A stretch of 35,567 bases of DNA from Chromatiales bacterium. Its GTDB lineage: Bacteria; Pseudomonadota; Gammaproteobacteria; Chromatiales; Chromatiaceae. Location of the stretch: positions 1 through 35,567 of the forward strand of contig JANTHJ010000020.1 of NCBI GenBank assembly GCA_024762475.1. Direction: 5' to 3'. A program made the position numbers and the translations under genes. The notes beneath the pieces were generated by a model. The model saw only the letters and a program-made list of their open reading frames with translations. It did not search any database and was not told the origin of the DNA. How positions within the stretch are numbered: the stretch's first letter is position 1; each line of letters begins with the position of its first letter. Of this stretch, positions 1 to 11,026 are shown piece after piece.

Positions 1-1353
1 GGCGATGCGCCCATCCACCGTCGCCACGATCGCCTGGGCGTCGATGGGCTTGTCGAAGTACATCATCTTGACTGCGCGCAGATAGTAGTAAGCACCGATG
101 ACGGAGAAGAAGACGGCCACCACGGCGAGCCATACCATGTCCACGTTGATCACGGCCTCGAGCACGAACAGCTTGGCGAAGAAGCCGACGGTGGGGGGCA
201 CGCCGGCCATGGAGAACAGGATCAGCATCATCATGGCCGCCAGCCAGGGGCTGCGGTCGTTCAGACCCTTCAGGTCATGCAGGTTCTCAGCATCGAAGCC
301 GCGGCGGCTCAGCAGCGCCAGCAGACCGAAGCCCCCGGCTGCGGTCAGCGCGTAGACCACCGTGTAGAACAGGGCCGCCCCATAGCCGTTGTCGTTTGCC
401 GCGATGAAGCCCAGGAAGATGAAACCGACGTGGGAGATGGTGGAATAGGCCAGCATGCGCTTGAGGTTGTGCTGGGCGATGGCAACGATGTTACCAATGG
501 CCAGCGACAGTACCGCCAGGATGGTAAGCATCTGCGACCAGTGCACCGCCAGGGGCGCCGCCCCGTCTACCAACAGTCGCAGGCCCAGGGCGAACGCGGC
601 CAGCTTGGGCGTGCTGCCGAGCAGCAGGGTCACCGCGGTGGGGGCACCGTGATAGACGTCGGGCACCCACATGTGAAAGGGAACGGCGCCAAACTTGAAC
701 CCAAGGCCGATCACCACGAACACCAGGCCGAACACCAGCACCGTCTGATCGACGTTGCCCGATGCGATGGCATCGGCGACTTCGGGGAAACTGAGCGAGC
801 CGGTGGCACCGTAGAGCATGGAGATGCCATACAACAGCATGCCCGAGGCCAGGGCGCCCAGGACGAAGTATTTCATCGCCGCCTCGGCCCCCTTGACCGA
901 GTCCCGATCGAAGGCAACCAGGGCGTACATGCTCAGCGCCAGCAGCTCCAGCCCAAGGTACAGGGTCAGGAAGCTATAGGCCGAAGCCATGATCATCATG
1001 CCGAGGGTCGCGAACAGGCTGAGGATGAAATACTCCCCTCGGTAGATCCCCTGCCCGATCAGGTAGCCGCGACCATAGGCCATGGCGAGGATGTTGATTG
1101 CCAGTATCGCCACCTTGAGCACATCCGATACCGGATCGCGCACATAGCTGCCGTCGAACAGCACCTGCCGCGCGTCACCCGCACCCGCCATTACCAGCGC
1201 GATGGCACCGAGCAGGCTGAACAGGGTCAGGCCATAGCTGAACATGCGGGTACGCGGCGTCAGGAACAGGTCGACGACCAATACCAGGCAGGCAGCGCCG
1301 AGCACAAAGATTTCGGGGAGGACCGGTTGCAGGCTTGTCAGGTCGTATTGCAT
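1..1353 (-). CDS. nuoN: NADH-quinone oxidoreductase subunit N (3' end off the window)
   Basis: NuoN is an antiporter-like proton-pumping membrane subunit of complex I. The reading frame opens at ATG 1353 (MQYDLTSLQPVLPEIF) and stays open for 451 codons to the left edge, where it reads IVATVDGRIA. About 30 residues are probably missing, judging from the family length of roughly 480. The protein is hydrophobic throughout. It carries the Mrp-antiporter signatures: the segment around GLGFKFGAVPFHMWVPD with its lysine and the broken-helix proline, then NLKRMLAYSTISHVGF. It is the last nuo gene, 23 bp after nuoM, in the usual J-K-L-M-N order. Identity is certain; only the C-terminus cannot be seen. 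Confidence 0.97.
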   Translation of the reverse strand, partial: MQYDLTSLQPVLPEIFVLGAACLVLVVDLFLTPRTRMFSYGLTLFSLLGAIALVMAGAGDARQVLFDGSYVRDPVSDVLKVAILAINILAMAYGRGYLIGQGIYRGEYFILSLFATLGMMIMASAYSFLTLYLGLELLALSMYALVAFDRDSVKGAEAAMKYFVLGALASGMLLYGISMLYGATGSLSFPEVADAIASGNVDQTVLVFGLVFVVIGLGFKFGAVPFHMWVPDVYHGAPTAVTLLLGSTPKLAAFALGLRLLVDGAAPLAVHWSQMLTILAVLSLAIGNIVAIAQHNLKRMLAYSTISHVGFIFLGFIAANDNGYGAALFYTVVYALTAAGGFGLLALLSRRGFDAENLHDLKGLNDRSPWLAAMMMLILFSMAGVPPTVGFFAKLFVLEAVINVDMVWLAVVAVFFSVIGAYYYLRAVKMMYFDKPIDAQAIVATVDGRIA

Positions 1354-1376
1354 TGAGCTACCCGAGTGAGTCGGAA

Positions 1377-2891
1377 TCAGAGCTTGCTGATGCCGATGTG
1401 CTGAACGAGATTGCCGATCGAGGCATCCATGACGTTGATGAGCGGCGCAGGCCAGAGGCCCAGAATCAGTACCGCCACGGCCAGCGAGGTCAACACGAGT
1501 GCCTCGCGGGCATTGATATCCTGTAGTGCGGCGACACCCTCGGAGGTCACCGGTCCGAAGACGACGCGCTTCACCATCCACAGCGTATAGGCCGCGCCGA
1601 GGATCAGCGTGGTCGCGGCCAGGAACGCGAACCAGAAATCGGCGCGGAAACTTGCCAGGATCACCATGAACTCACCCACGAAGCCCGAGGTGCCCGGCAG
1701 GCCGGCATTGGACATGGCGAAGAAGACCATGAACAGGGCGAACCAGGGCATGACGTTGACTACCCCACCGTAGTCCTTGATCTCGCGACTGTGCAGGCGG
1801 TCGTAGAGCACGCCCACGCACAGGAACAGCGCGGCGGAGATGAAGCCATGGGAGACCATCTGTACCATCCCGCCCTGCACGCCGAGCACTGCCCCGCCAT
1901 CGGCCGCCGGATTGGCCAGGATACGGAATACAATGAAGAAGCCCAGGGTCACGAAGCCCATGTGGGCAATGGACGAATAGGCGATCAGCTTCTTCATGTC
2001 CTGCTGTACCAGCGCCACGAAACCAATGTAGACCACCGCGATCAGTGACATGGCGATGATGAGCCAATCGAGCGTCTGACTGGCATCCGGGGTGATCGGC
2101 AGGCTGAAGCGCAGGAAGCCATAGCCCCCGATCTTCAGCATGATCGCCGCCAGGATCACCGAACCGCCGGTCGGCGCCTCCACGTGCGCATCCGGCAGCC
2201 AGGTATGAACCGGCCACATCGGCACCTTGACCGCGAAGGCGAGCAGGAAGGCCAGGAAGATCAGCACCTGCTCGGTCATGCCCAGCTTCAGGTCATGGAA
2301 GGCCAGGATCTCCATGGAGCCGCTCTTGAAGTACATGTAGATCAGGGCGACCAGCATGAACACCGAGCCAAGGAAGGTATAGAGGAAGAACTTGATGGTC
2401 GCGTATACCCTACGCGGCCCGCCCCAGACACCGATGATCAGGAACATCGGAATCAGCATTGCCTCCCAGAAGACATAGAACAGCATGGCATCGAGGGCAG
2501 AGAATACGCCCACCATCACCCCCTCCATGATCAGGAAGGCCGCCATGTACTGAGAAGGCTTGTACTGGATCACCTCCCAGCCGGCGATGATCACCAGAAT
2601 GGTGATGAAGGTGGTCAGCAGGATCAGCGGCATCGAGATGCCATCTATGCCGAGGTGGTAGTTGACGTCGAAGGTCGGGATCCACGGCAGATTCTCCACG
2701 AACTGCATCTGCGCCGTCGACGCATCGAAGCCGGTATAGAGTGGAATACTCAGGAGAAACGTCAGTATCGACACCCAGAGCGCGAGCCACCGGCTCACGT
2801 TCGGCGCCTTGTCCCCGCTCGCCAGCACCAAGGCCCCGCCGATGATCGGCAGCCAGATGACGGTGCTCAATATGGGCCACTCAGCAGTCAT
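1377..2891 (-). CDS. nuoM: NADH-quinone oxidoreductase subunit M
   Basis: NuoM is the middle antiporter-like proton-pumping subunit of complex I in the inner membrane. It is 504 residues, the usual length. The two charged residues of the proton path are visible: Glu143 in FWEAMLIP and Lys222 in KVPMWPVHTWLPDAHVEAP, matching E144 and K234 of the E. coli protein. The quinone oxidoreductase/Mrp core (LIAYSSIAHMGFV) follows. The ATG at 2891 lies 28 bp after nuoL, and the TGA at 1377 is followed by nuoN 23 bp on, so the genes are co-transcribed. Nothing is unusual. Confidence 0.98.
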   Translation of the reverse strand: MTAEWPILSTVIWLPIIGGALVLASGDKAPNVSRWLALWVSILTFLLSIPLYTGFDASTAQMQFVENLPWIPTFDVNYHLGIDGISMPLILLTTFITILVIIAGWEVIQYKPSQYMAAFLIMEGVMVGVFSALDAMLFYVFWEAMLIPMFLIIGVWGGPRRVYATIKFFLYTFLGSVFMLVALIYMYFKSGSMEILAFHDLKLGMTEQVLIFLAFLLAFAVKVPMWPVHTWLPDAHVEAPTGGSVILAAIMLKIGGYGFLRFSLPITPDASQTLDWLIIAMSLIAVVYIGFVALVQQDMKKLIAYSSIAHMGFVTLGFFIVFRILANPAADGGAVLGVQGGMVQMVSHGFISAALFLCVGVLYDRLHSREIKDYGGVVNVMPWFALFMVFFAMSNAGLPGTSGFVGEFMVILASFRADFWFAFLAATTLILGAAYTLWMVKRVVFGPVTSEGVAALQDINAREALVLTSLAVAVLILGLWPAPLINVMDASIGNLVQHIGISKL

Positions 2892-2919
2892 TGTTCATTC
2901 CAGTTCCAAATGCCTTGAG

Positions 2920-4929
2920 TCAGACGATCACGAACCAGGTCAGCAGCCCCAGCAGGCCGATGATCATGGCGAAGGCATAGTGATACAGATAACCGGTCTG
3001 CAGAAACCGCATCACCGATGCCAGCCAGCCGACGGACTGGGCCGAGCCGTTCACTGCGATCCCGTCGATCAGGACGCGGTCGCCCGCCTGCCAGAGGCCT
3101 TTGCCCAGCAGTTGCGATCCCCTGGCAAATAGCCATTGATACAAATCATCGAACCCGTACTTGCGGTCCAGGATCCAGTAGGCCCAGTCGAAGCGCGTAG
3201 CGATTTCGGTGGCCAGAATCGGCCGACGGGTATAGATGTACCACGCCACCAGGAAACCACCCGCTGCCAGATAGATCGGAATCCCTGTGAGTCCATGCAG
3301 CATGAAGCCAAAGGCCCCGTGAAAGTCGATTTCGCCGAGGGTGTCATGCACCGCCGCCACCGAGATGACCCCGTCGAAATAATCGCCGAACAGCATCGGC
3401 CCGATGGTGAAATAACCGACGAAGATCGAGGGGATGGCCAGCAGCATCAAGGGCACCGTCACCACCTTGGGTGACTCGTGGGGCACCGGCTCGTCTGGCA
3501 CCTCGTGATGCACGCTCGCTTCGGCCCCGCCTTCCTCGTCGTGGGCCTCGTGGTGCGATTCGAACTTACGCGGCCCTTCGCCATGGAACACCATGAAATA
3601 GAGCCGGAAACTGTAGAGGGCGGTCACGAAGACACCGGCCACCAGCAGCCAATGCGCATAGCCGCTGCCGAAGATCTGTGAATGATGCACCGCCTCGATG
3701 ATAGCGTCCTTAGAGAAAAAGCCCGCAAAGCCGGGGAATCCGATCAGCGCCAGGGTGCCGATCAGCAAGGTCCAGTGGGTGATCGGCATGTATTTGCGCA
3801 GACCGCCCATGTGGCGCATGTCCTGGTCATGGTGCATGCCGATGATGACCGAGCCGGCGGCCAGGAACAGCAGTGCCTTGAAGAAGGCATGGGTCATCAG
3901 GTGGAACAGGCCCGCGGCATAGGCCGAGGCCCCCAGGGCGGCGACCATATAGCCGAGTTGGGACAGGGTCGAGTAGGCGATCACCCGTTTGATATCGTTC
4001 TGCACGATGCCGATCAGGCCCATGAAGAAGGCGGTAGTCGCGCCGATGATCATGACGAAGCTCAGGGCCGTCTCGGACATTTCGTATAGCGGCGACATGC
4101 GCGCCACCATGAAGATACCGGCGGTCACCATGGTGGCCGCATGGATCAGGGCGGAGATGGGTGTTGGGCCTTCCATCGAATCGGGCAGCCAGACCTGCAG
4201 CGGGATCTGTGCCGACTTGCCCATCGCCCCGATGAACAGCAGCATGGTGATCAGCGTCATCAGCGACCAGTGCTGGTCGCCCCAGACATTGACCGTCGTC
4301 GCCGCATGTTCGGGCGCACGCGCGAAGGTCTCGGCGTAGTCGAGGGTGCCGAAGTACATGGCCACAGCGGCAATCCCCAGGATGAAGCCGAAGTCACCCA
4401 CCCGGTTGACCAGGAAGGCCTTGAGGTTGGCGAAGATGGCCGACTCGCGCTTGAAATAGAAGCCGATCAACAGGTAGGACACCAAACCCACCGCCTCCCA
4501 GCCGAAGAACAGCTGCAGGAAGTTGTTCGCCATCACCAGCATCAGCATCGAGAAGGTGAACAGCGCGATGTAGCTGAAGAAACGCTGGTAGCCCTCCTCG
4601 TGGGCCATGTAGCCGATGGTGTAGATATGCACCATCAGCGACACGAAGGTGACCACTGCCATCATCATCGCAGTCAGGCTGTCGATCAGGAAGCCGATCT
4701 CCATGCGCAATCCGTCCACCACCATCCAGGTATAGACCGACTGGTTGTAGACCGGTGCATCCTCGAAAACGAACTGGTAGAGCACCCAAAACGATAGCGC
4801 GCAGGAGGTCGCCACGCCGAGAATGGTCACCCAGTGGGCGCCCGCGCGACCGATCTGGTTACGGAACAGGCCGGCAATGACCGATCCGATCAGCGGTGCG
4901 AGAACGATGGCAAGAAGGACCGATTCCAT
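2920..4929 (-). CDS. nuoL: NADH-quinone oxidoreductase subunit L
   Basis: NuoL is the distal proton-pumping subunit of complex I, with a long amphipathic lateral helix at its C-terminus. It is 669 residues and mostly membrane-spanning. Glu145 (FGWEAVG), Lys238 (GKSAQIPLQVWLPD) and Lys407 (FFSKDAI) match the conserved proton-channel residues. Residues about 457-488 form a hydrophilic loop rich in His, Glu and Asp (FESHHEAHDEEGG and onward), between two membrane segments. Loops like this vary between species. The gene starts 5 bp after nuoK and ends 28 bp before nuoM. Confidence 0.98.
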   Translation of the reverse strand: MESVLLAIVLAPLIGSVIAGLFRNQIGRAGAHWVTILGVATSCALSFWVLYQFVFEDAPVYNQSVYTWMVVDGLRMEIGFLIDSLTAMMMAVVTFVSLMVHIYTIGYMAHEEGYQRFFSYIALFTFSMLMLVMANNFLQLFFGWEAVGLVSYLLIGFYFKRESAIFANLKAFLVNRVGDFGFILGIAAVAMYFGTLDYAETFARAPEHAATTVNVWGDQHWSLMTLITMLLFIGAMGKSAQIPLQVWLPDSMEGPTPISALIHAATMVTAGIFMVARMSPLYEMSETALSFVMIIGATTAFFMGLIGIVQNDIKRVIAYSTLSQLGYMVAALGASAYAAGLFHLMTHAFFKALLFLAAGSVIIGMHHDQDMRHMGGLRKYMPITHWTLLIGTLALIGFPGFAGFFSKDAIIEAVHHSQIFGSGYAHWLLVAGVFVTALYSFRLYFMVFHGEGPRKFESHHEAHDEEGGAEASVHHEVPDEPVPHESPKVVTVPLMLLAIPSIFVGYFTIGPMLFGDYFDGVISVAAVHDTLGEIDFHGAFGFMLHGLTGIPIYLAAGGFLVAWYIYTRRPILATEIATRFDWAYWILDRKYGFDDLYQWLFARGSQLLGKGLWQAGDRVLIDGIAVNGSAQSVGWLASVMRFLQTGYLYHYAFAMIIGLLGLLTWFVIV

Positions 4930-4934
4930 TGCGC

Positions 4935-5240
4935 CTACCCCTTCAAGGTATCCAGATCGGCCACGTTGATGGTGCGCCGGGTACGGAACAGCACCACCAG
5001 GATGGCCAGGCCGATGGCTGCCTCCGCAGCCGCCACGGTGAGGATGAAGAACACGAAGATCTGGCCATGTACATCACCCAGAAAATGCGAAAAGGCGATG
5101 AAGTTGATGTTGACCGCCAACAGCATCAGCTCGATGCACATCAGCAACAGCAGGACATTCTTCCGATTCAGGAAGATGCCGGCCACGCTCACCGAGAACA
5201 GCACAGCAGCCACGATCAGGTAATCGGACAACGCTATCAT
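4935..5240 (-). CDS. nuoK: NADH-quinone oxidoreductase subunit K
   Basis: NuoK is a small, three-helix membrane subunit of complex I (Mrp MrpC/NDH-1 4L type). It is 101 residues, the standard length. The two conserved membrane glutamates are present: Glu37 in CIELML and Glu73 in [10 protein letters not shown]. The open frame extends far upstream inside nuoJ, but the start is set at ATG 5240 ([10 protein letters not shown]) by family length and because it overlaps the nuoJ stop codon by one base (TGATG), a sign of translational coupling. Confidence 0.97.
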   Translation of the reverse strand: MIALSDYLIVAAVLFSVSVAGIFLNRKNVLLLLMCIELMLLAVNINFIAFSHFLGDVHGQIFVFFILTVAAAEAAIGLAILVVLFRTRRTINVADLDTLKG

Positions 5241-5845
5241 CAGGCCTTCTCCTCCGGCTTCATCTCGATTACCCGCAAGCGGTCGGCCGCCCGCACCTGC
5301 ACCTGCTGTCCCGGATCGAGGTACTTGGTATCCGGCCGACGGCGCAACGTCAGACTGATCGCCGCCACGATCCCCACCAACAGGATCGCGCCCGCGATCT
5401 CGAAGGCATAGATGTGCTGAGTGAACAACGCCATGCCCAGCTCCGCGGTGTTGCTGTAGTCGGCGGGTTTGGGCGCAGGAGCCGCATAGTGCTTCAGGCC
5501 AAAGCGCTCGGGGCTCAGCACCATCACCAGCTCGGCAACCATGAGGATCGCCACCACCAGCGCGACCGGCAGGTTGCGCACGAACCCCGCGCGCAGCTCC
5601 GCGATGTTTATGTCGAGCATCATGACCACGAACAGGAACAGCACCATCACCGCCCCCACGTAGACCAGCACCAGTGCCAGGGCGAGAAACTCGGATTCGG
5701 CCAGCATCCACAGTCCGGCGCTGTTGAAGAAGGCCAGCACCAGGAACAGCACCGAGTGCACCGGGTTCTTGCGCGTGATCACCATCACCGCGGCACCGAT
5801 CAGGAACACCGCGAACAGGTAGAAAAGGAACTTCTCGAAACTCAT
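5240..5845 (-). CDS. nuoJ: NADH-quinone oxidoreductase subunit J
   Basis: NuoJ is a five-helix membrane subunit of complex I that helps link the quinone site to the pumping arm. The frame is open from 5920, but the ATG at 5845 ([11 protein letters not shown]) fits the family; the extra 25 upstream residues are polar, unlike a NuoJ N-terminus, and overlap nuoI. This gives 201 residues. The family segment [18 protein letters not shown] and the [17 protein letters not shown] helix are clear. The stop overlaps the nuoK start by one base. Confidence 0.96.
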   Translation of the reverse strand: MSFEKFLFYLFAVFLIGAAVMVITRKNPVHSVLFLVLAFFNSAGLWMLAESEFLALALVLVYVGAVMVLFLFVVMMLDINIAELRAGFVRNLPVALVVAILMVAELVMVLSPERFGLKHYAAPAPKPADYSNTAELGMALFTQHIYAFEIAGAILLVGIVAAISLTLRRRPDTKYLDPGQQVQVRAADRLRVIEMKPEEKA

Positions 5846-5858
5846 GTCCTGGCCACTC

Positions 5859-6347
5859 CTAGCGGACCGCTGCCTGGGCCGCCCGATCGGCCGCCAGCTG
5901 TTGTTCGTACTTGTCGCCAATGTCCAGGAGCTTCGCCTTGGTCATGATCTGCTCGCCCCGGTTCTCGAAATGGTATTCGTAGATTCGCGTCTCCACGATC
6001 GAATCGACCGGGCAGGACTCCTCGCAGAAGCCGCAGAAGATGCACTTGAACAGATCGATGTCGTAGCGCGTGGTGCGGCGCGAACCGTCTTCGCGCGGCT
6101 CCGCCTCGATGGTGATCGCCAGTGCCGGACACACCGCTTCGCACAGCTTGCAGGCGATGCAGCGTTCTTCGCCGTTGGGATAGCGGCGCAGCGCGTGCAG
6201 GCCGCGGAAACGAGGGGACACCGGCGCCTTCTCCTCGGGATACTCCAGGGTAAAGGGTTTGGTCACCATGTAGCGCCCGGTCAGACTCAACCCCTTCAGC
6301 AGTTCGAACAGGAAGAGGCTGCGAATGTAATCGACGACCTTTTTCAT
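5859..6347 (-). CDS. nuoI: NADH-quinone oxidoreductase subunit I (two 4Fe-4S clusters)
   Basis: NuoI carries clusters N6a and N6b, which pass electrons toward N2 in the peripheral arm. It is 162 residues from ATG 6347 ([12 protein letters not shown]), a normal length, with a GGAG-like ribosome site just upstream. Two ferredoxin motifs are complete: C63-x2-C66-x2-C69-x3-C73 ([12 protein letters not shown]) and C102-x2-C105-x2-C108-x3-C112 ([12 protein letters not shown]). The N-terminal amphipathic region ([15 protein letters not shown]) that lies on the membrane is present. It sits between nuoH (19 bp) and nuoJ (13 bp). Confidence 0.98.
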   Translation of the reverse strand: MKKVVDYIRSLFLFELLKGLSLTGRYMVTKPFTLEYPEEKAPVSPRFRGLHALRRYPNGEERCIACKLCEAVCPALAITIEAEPREDGSRRTTRYDIDLFKCIFCGFCEESCPVDSIVETRIYEYHFENRGEQIMTKAKLLDIGDKYEQQLAADRAAQAAVR

Positions 6348-6366
6348 CGGCTGGTCTCTCCCCCTG

Positions 6367-7422
6367 TCAATTGAACCACCACGGCGCATGCTGAATCTTC
6401 ATGACACTCACCACCACGATCCAGACGATGGTGATGGGCAGGAACACCTTCCATCCCAGGCGCATGATCTGGTCATAGCGGTACCGGGGAAAGGTCGCCC
6501 GGAACCAGAGGAACAGGAACATGAAGATAAAGGTCTTGAGCAGCAGCCAGATGATACCCGGCACCCAGTCGAACCAGGACTCGATCGCTGTGCCCTGGAA
6601 GGGTGACATCCAACCACCGAGAAACATCAGCGCAGTCAGGCCCGAGATGAGGATCATGTTTGCGTATTCGGCCAAGAAGAATACTGCGAAGGTCATCCCC
6701 GAGTACTCCACATGGAAGCCCGCCACGATCTCGGATTCGCCCTCGGCCACGTCGAAGGGCGCGCGGTTGGTCTCGGCCACACCGGAGACGAAATAGATCA
6801 CGAAGAGCGGCAACAACGGCAGCCAGTACCAGTGCAGCAGGCCACCCTGCTGGGCCAGTACGATCTCGCGCAGGTTGAGGCTGCCCGCGGCCACCAGCAC
6901 CCCCACCAGCGCAAAGCCCATCGCGATTTCATAGGCCACGATCTGCGCCGCGGAACGCATGGCACCGAGCAGGGAATACTTGGAGTTCGACGCCCAGCCG
7001 GCGATGATGACCCCGTAGACCCCCAGCGAGGTCAGCGCCAGGACATACAGCAGGCCGGCATTCACGTCGGCCAGCACCCATTCGGCATCGAACGGGAAGA
7101 CCGCCCAGGCCGCCAATGCCGGTCCGATCGAGAGCATCGGCGCGATCAGGAACAGGAGCTTGTTGGCCCCTGTCGGGACGATGATCTCCTTGAACATCAA
7201 CTTGACCGCATCGGCGATTGGTTGTCCCAGCCCCAGCAGGCGGAAGCCGAAGAAGCCGACCCGGTTCGGTCCCATACGCACCTGCATGTGACCGATGATT
7301 TTGCGTTCGGCATAGGTGTAGTAGGCCACCAGGATCATCAGCGGCAGCATGATCACGATGATCTTCAGCAGGATCTGAATCACCACCGGCAGCCCGTTCC
7401 AGAACTCCACCAACCCTTCCAT
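6367..7422 (-). CDS. nuoH: NADH-quinone oxidoreductase subunit H
   Basis: NuoH is the membrane subunit that forms much of the ubiquinone-binding chamber of complex I. It is 351 residues from ATG 7422 ([14 protein letters not shown]). The open frame runs further back into nuoG, but this start overlaps the nuoG stop by one base and matches the family. The conserved segments [19 protein letters not shown] and [17 protein letters not shown], with its acidic cluster near the quinone channel, are intact. Confidence 0.98.
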   Translation of the reverse strand: MEGLVEFWNGLPVVIQILLKIIVIMLPLMILVAYYTYAERKIIGHMQVRMGPNRVGFFGFRLLGLGQPIADAVKLMFKEIIVPTGANKLLFLIAPMLSIGPALAAWAVFPFDAEWVLADVNAGLLYVLALTSLGVYGVIIAGWASNSKYSLLGAMRSAAQIVAYEIAMGFALVGVLVAAGSLNLREIVLAQQGGLLHWYWLPLLPLFVIYFVSGVAETNRAPFDVAEGESEIVAGFHVEYSGMTFAVFFLAEYANMILISGLTALMFLGGWMSPFQGTAIESWFDWVPGIIWLLLKTFIFMFLFLWFRATFPRYRYDQIMRLGWKVFLPITIVWIVVVSVMKIQHAPWWFN

Positions 7423-9752
7423 CAGGCCTTCTCCACGCTGACTTCGGCAAAGCTGCAGCCCAGTGTCGCCGCCTCTGGCACACCTACCGGTAGCCATACG
7501 CATCGGTCCGCCACGCAGTCGTCGATCTTCACCGGCAGATCCACCGCGACACCCTCCTGGGTGAGTCGCACCCGATCACCGTCGCTGAGCGCAAGGCTTG
7601 CGGCCATCGCCTCGTTCATCCGCACACAACCGTCCCAGGCATCGGGGGTGGCCTGCAGGGGCGTGGAGCGCCGCGACAGCGCATCCACCGAATACATGGG
7701 CACGCCACCGATCCGCTCGGCCTCAGCCCCCTGAAACTGGACCGCCAACGCGCCATCGCTGCCCAGCCTATTGTCCGGTTTCAGTTCACCGCGGCTGGCC
7801 AGCAGGGCGTCGCGCACCTGGCTGCTGTCGTTCTGCTCGAAACCCTCCAGGTCCACCAGGTTGCCGAGCACCCGCAACACCTTCCACGCGGGCCGGACCT
7901 CCCCGGGAGGTGGCATGGCACCGGCGAAGGACTGCGCATCGCCCTGCAGGTTCACATAGGTGCCGGAGGTCTCGCCAAAGGCCGCGATCGGCAGGATCAC
8001 GTCGGCACTGGTCTCCAGTACCGGGGACAGATGGGTCGCCAGGGCGATCAGTTGCGCCGCGGCCACGGCCTCGGTCGCCTGTCGCGGATCGGCGAAATCG
8101 AATTCCGGCTCGGCACCCAAGACCAGCAGGGTGTCGCAGACGTCTTCGAGCATGCCCCGGGCGTTGATGCCCGCGGCCTGGGAGCCGTCGGCGCGTCGGT
8201 GCGGTACCGCGCCAGCCAACCAGGCCCCGGTGTCGTTGGCCCCGAAACCCACCACGCCCCAGTCCAGCCCGGCTGCATCGGCAATGCCCGCGGCGAGCCG
8301 ACGCAGCAGAGAGAAGTCCGGGTGCATCATCGCCAGGGTGCCAAGGACGATGCTGCCCTGCCCTGCCTCGCGCAGGATATCGGCCGCGCCCTGATGGGCC
8401 TGATCCGGCGTGACGTCCAGTCCCTCGGTCGAGGCGCCCAGGGCAGCCGCGATACCAGCCAGCTCGGTCACCATCTCGGAGGGCCTGCAGACCACGTCGA
8501 CCTCGAGTTCGTAGTTCACGTCGAAGTCGACCGGGTTGAGCGAAAGCACCGCCCCGCCGTTCCTCCACGATTCCCGCACCCGGTGATTGAGCAATGGCTG
8601 GTCCTTGCGCAGCCAGCTCCCCACCAGCAGCGTGGCATCGTTCCCGGCCACCTCGGCGAACCGGCGCCCCAGCCAGGGCAGGGCCGGATCGTTGGCATCG
8701 TCCCGGAAATCGCACTGGCGCAGGCGATGGTCGATATTGTCGCTGCCCAGGCCCCGGGTCAGCTGCGCCGCAAGGGCCATCTCCTCGAGGGTTGCGCTGG
8801 GCGACACCAGCGTACCCAGACGCTCGGGCGGCGTGTCCTTGAGTGCCTTGGCGGCCGCCTGCAGCGCCTCGTCCCATTCCGCGGGCCGCAGCTTGCCGTT
8901 CTCGCGCAGCATCGGCGTGGTCAAGCGGTCTTCGGTATACAGGCCTTCGTACGAGAAGCGATCCCGGTCGGACAGCCAGGTCTGGTTGACCGCATCGTTC
9001 TCCTGCGGCACCGCCCGCATCAGCCGGTTGCGTCGCAGATGCAGATGGACATTGCTGCCCACCCCGTCATGGGGCGCGATCGAATCGCGCTGCACCAGCT
9101 CCCAGGCGCGCGCCTTGAAACGGAAGGGCTTGGAGGTGAGCGCGCCTACCGGGCACAGGTCGATGATATTGCCCGACAGTTCCGAGCTGATGCTGTGCTC
9201 GACGAAGACCCCGATGCGCATGTGCTCGCCGCGCCCGGTCGCGCCCAGCTCGCGCAACCCGGCGATCTCTCCACCGAAGCGCACGCAGCGGGTACAGTGG
9301 ATACAGCGGGTCATATCGGTGGCCACCAGCGCACCGATGTCCTCGTCCGGCACCACCCGCTTGCCCTCGGTGTAGCGGGAGACGTCCCCGCCGAAGCCCA
9401 TCGCCACGTCCTGCAGCTCGCACTCCCCACCCTGGTCGCAGATGGGACAGTCCAGCGGATGGTTGATGAGCAGGAACTCCATGGTTCCCTGCTGCGCCGC
9501 CCGTGCCAATGGTGAACGGGTATAGACCTTCATGCCGTCTGCGCAAGGCGTGGCGCAGGCAGGCAGCGGCTTGGGTGCCTTCTCCACCTCGACCAGGCAC
9601 ATGCGGCAGTTGGCCGCCACCGACAGATGCTTCTGATAGCAGAAACGCGGCACCGTGATGCCCGCCGCATCGGTAACCTCGATCAGCATCTGGCCCGGCT
9701 TGGCCTGCAGCGGCTCACCATCGACCTCGATTGTGATCATCTCTTCTGTCAT
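7422..9752 (-). CDS. nuoG: NADH-quinone oxidoreductase subunit G
   Basis: NuoG is the large iron-sulfur subunit of the NADH-dehydrogenase module. The start at ATG 9752 ([12 protein letters not shown]), 5 bp after nuoF, gives 776 residues; the open frame allows six more inside nuoF. Visible ligands are C38, C49, C52 and C66 for the 2Fe-2S cluster, H98-x3-C102-x2-C105-x5-C111 for the His-ligated cluster, and C150-x2-C153-x2-C156 with C200 for the third. The region that carries the extra N7 cluster in E. coli-type NuoG (here around [13 protein letters not shown]) has no cysteines, so N7 is absent, as in most proteobacteria. The rest is a degenerate molybdopterin-oxidoreductase domain. Confidence 0.97.
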   Translation of the reverse strand: MTEEMITIEVDGEPLQAKPGQMLIEVTDAAGITVPRFCYQKHLSVAANCRMCLVEVEKAPKPLPACATPCADGMKVYTRSPLARAAQQGTMEFLLINHPLDCPICDQGGECELQDVAMGFGGDVSRYTEGKRVVPDEDIGALVATDMTRCIHCTRCVRFGGEIAGLRELGATGRGEHMRIGVFVEHSISSELSGNIIDLCPVGALTSKPFRFKARAWELVQRDSIAPHDGVGSNVHLHLRRNRLMRAVPQENDAVNQTWLSDRDRFSYEGLYTEDRLTTPMLRENGKLRPAEWDEALQAAAKALKDTPPERLGTLVSPSATLEEMALAAQLTRGLGSDNIDHRLRQCDFRDDANDPALPWLGRRFAEVAGNDATLLVGSWLRKDQPLLNHRVRESWRNGGAVLSLNPVDFDVNYELEVDVVCRPSEMVTELAGIAAALGASTEGLDVTPDQAHQGAADILREAGQGSIVLGTLAMMHPDFSLLRRLAAGIADAAGLDWGVVGFGANDTGAWLAGAVPHRRADGSQAAGINARGMLEDVCDTLLVLGAEPEFDFADPRQATEAVAAAQLIALATHLSPVLETSADVILPIAAFGETSGTYVNLQGDAQSFAGAMPPPGEVRPAWKVLRVLGNLVDLEGFEQNDSSQVRDALLASRGELKPDNRLGSDGALAVQFQGAEAERIGGVPMYSVDALSRRSTPLQATPDAWDGCVRMNEAMAASLALSDGDRVRLTQEGVAVDLPVKIDDCVADRCVWLPVGVPEAATLGCSFAEVSVEKA

Positions 9753-9757
9753 GCCGC

Positions 9758-11023
9758 TTACACCATGCACTTCTTGTGTTCGATGTGATACTGGAACTCG
9801 TCGCGAAAATGCTTGACGAAGCTGGCCACCGGCATGGCGGCGGCATCGCCGAGCGCACAGATGGTGCGCCCCATGATCTTGTTGGCCACGTCATCGAGCA
9901 GATCGAGATCCTCGGCTTTTCCCTGGCCGCTCTCGATGCGATGCACCACCCGGTGCATCCAGCCAGTGCCCTCACGGCACGGGGTACACTGACCGCAGGA
10001 CTCCTCATAGTAGAAATAGGAGATCCGATCGAGCACCTTCACCATGCAGTTCGAATCGTCCATGACGATGACCGCACCGGAGCCCAGCATGGAGCCGGCC
10101 TGCTGGATGCTGTCGTAGTCCATGTTCAGGTCCATCATCGTCTCTCCCGGCAACACCGGAGCCGAGGATCCTCCCGGAATGACCGCCTTCAGCCGGTGCC
10201 CTTCCCGCACACCGCCAGCCATCTCCAGCAGTTCGGCAAAGGGCGTGCCCATGGGCACCTCGTAGTTGCCGGGACGATTGACATTGCCCGAGACCGAGAA
10301 CAGCTTGGGGCCGCCGGAGTTCTCCACGCCCAGCTCGCGGAACCAGTCGGGGCCCTGGCGGATGATGTCGGGCACCGAGGCCAGGGTCTCGGTATTGTTG
10401 ATCACCGTGGGTCGGCCATACAGACCAAACATCGCCGGGAAGGGTGGCTTGAAGCGCGGCTGTCCCTTCTTGCCCTCGATGGACTCGAGCAGGGCCGTTT
10501 CCTCCCCGCAGATGTAGGCGCCGGCCCCGAGATGGGAATGGATGTCGTAGTCGAATCCGGAGCCGAGAATGTTCTCACCCAGGAGACCGGCCTCGCGCGC
10601 CTCGGCCAGGGCCGCCTCGAAGCGCTCGTAAGGCTCCCAGAATTCACCGCGGATGTAGTTGTAGCCAGCAGTCGCGCCAATGGCATAGCCCGCGATGACC
10701 ATGCCCTCGATCAGCGCATGCGGGTTGTAGCGCAGGATGTCCCGGTCCTTGAAGGTGCCGGGCTCGCCCTCGTCCGAATTGCAAACGATGTACTTGTCTC
10801 CGGGCGCGGCGCGGTTGATAAAGCTCCATTTCAGACCGGTGGGAAACCCCGCCCCACCGCGGCCCCGCAGACCCGAACGCTTCACCATCTCGATGATGTC
10901 GTCCTGAGAGACCTTATCGGACAGGATCTTCTTCAGCGCCTCGTAGCCGCCCTCATTGACGTAAGTCTCGAGCCGCCAGGGCCGATCCTTGTGCAGTGTC
11001 CTGAAGCAGACTTCGTTGGCCAT
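9758..11023 (-). CDS. nuoF: NADH-quinone oxidoreductase subunit F (NADH/FMN subunit)
   Basis: NuoF binds NADH and FMN and is the electron entry point of complex I. It is 421 residues. The glycine-rich nucleotide site [13 protein letters not shown] (about 54-66) and the FMN-site segment [15 protein letters not shown] (81-95) are intact. The N3 cluster ligands are C343, C346 and C349 ([11 protein letters not shown]) plus C389. The gene begins 3 bp after nuoE and ends 5 bp before nuoG, so E-F-G form a tight block. Confidence 0.98.
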   Translation of the reverse strand: MANEVCFRTLHKDRPWRLETYVNEGGYEALKKILSDKVSQDDIIEMVKRSGLRGRGGAGFPTGLKWSFINRAAPGDKYIVCNSDEGEPGTFKDRDILRYNPHALIEGMVIAGYAIGATAGYNYIRGEFWEPYERFEAALAEAREAGLLGENILGSGFDYDIHSHLGAGAYICGEETALLESIEGKKGQPRFKPPFPAMFGLYGRPTVINNTETLASVPDIIRQGPDWFRELGVENSGGPKLFSVSGNVNRPGNYEVPMGTPFAELLEMAGGVREGHRLKAVIPGGSSAPVLPGETMMDLNMDYDSIQQAGSMLGSGAVIVMDDSNCMVKVLDRISYFYYEESCGQCTPCREGTGWMHRVVHRIESGQGKAEDLDLLDDVANKIMGRTICALGDAAAMPVASFVKHFRDEFQYHIEHKKCMV

Positions 11024-11026
11024 GCG

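Noticed and set aside
277-1356. Long plus-strand open frame opposite nuoN
   Set aside because: Low-complexity Gln/His/Arg/Asp-rich translation typical of the antisense of a GC-rich membrane protein gene; the minus strand is clearly nuoN.
8031-9515. 494-codon plus-strand open frame
   Set aside because: Antisense shadow of nuoG; no protein-family features, while the minus strand has all cluster ligands.
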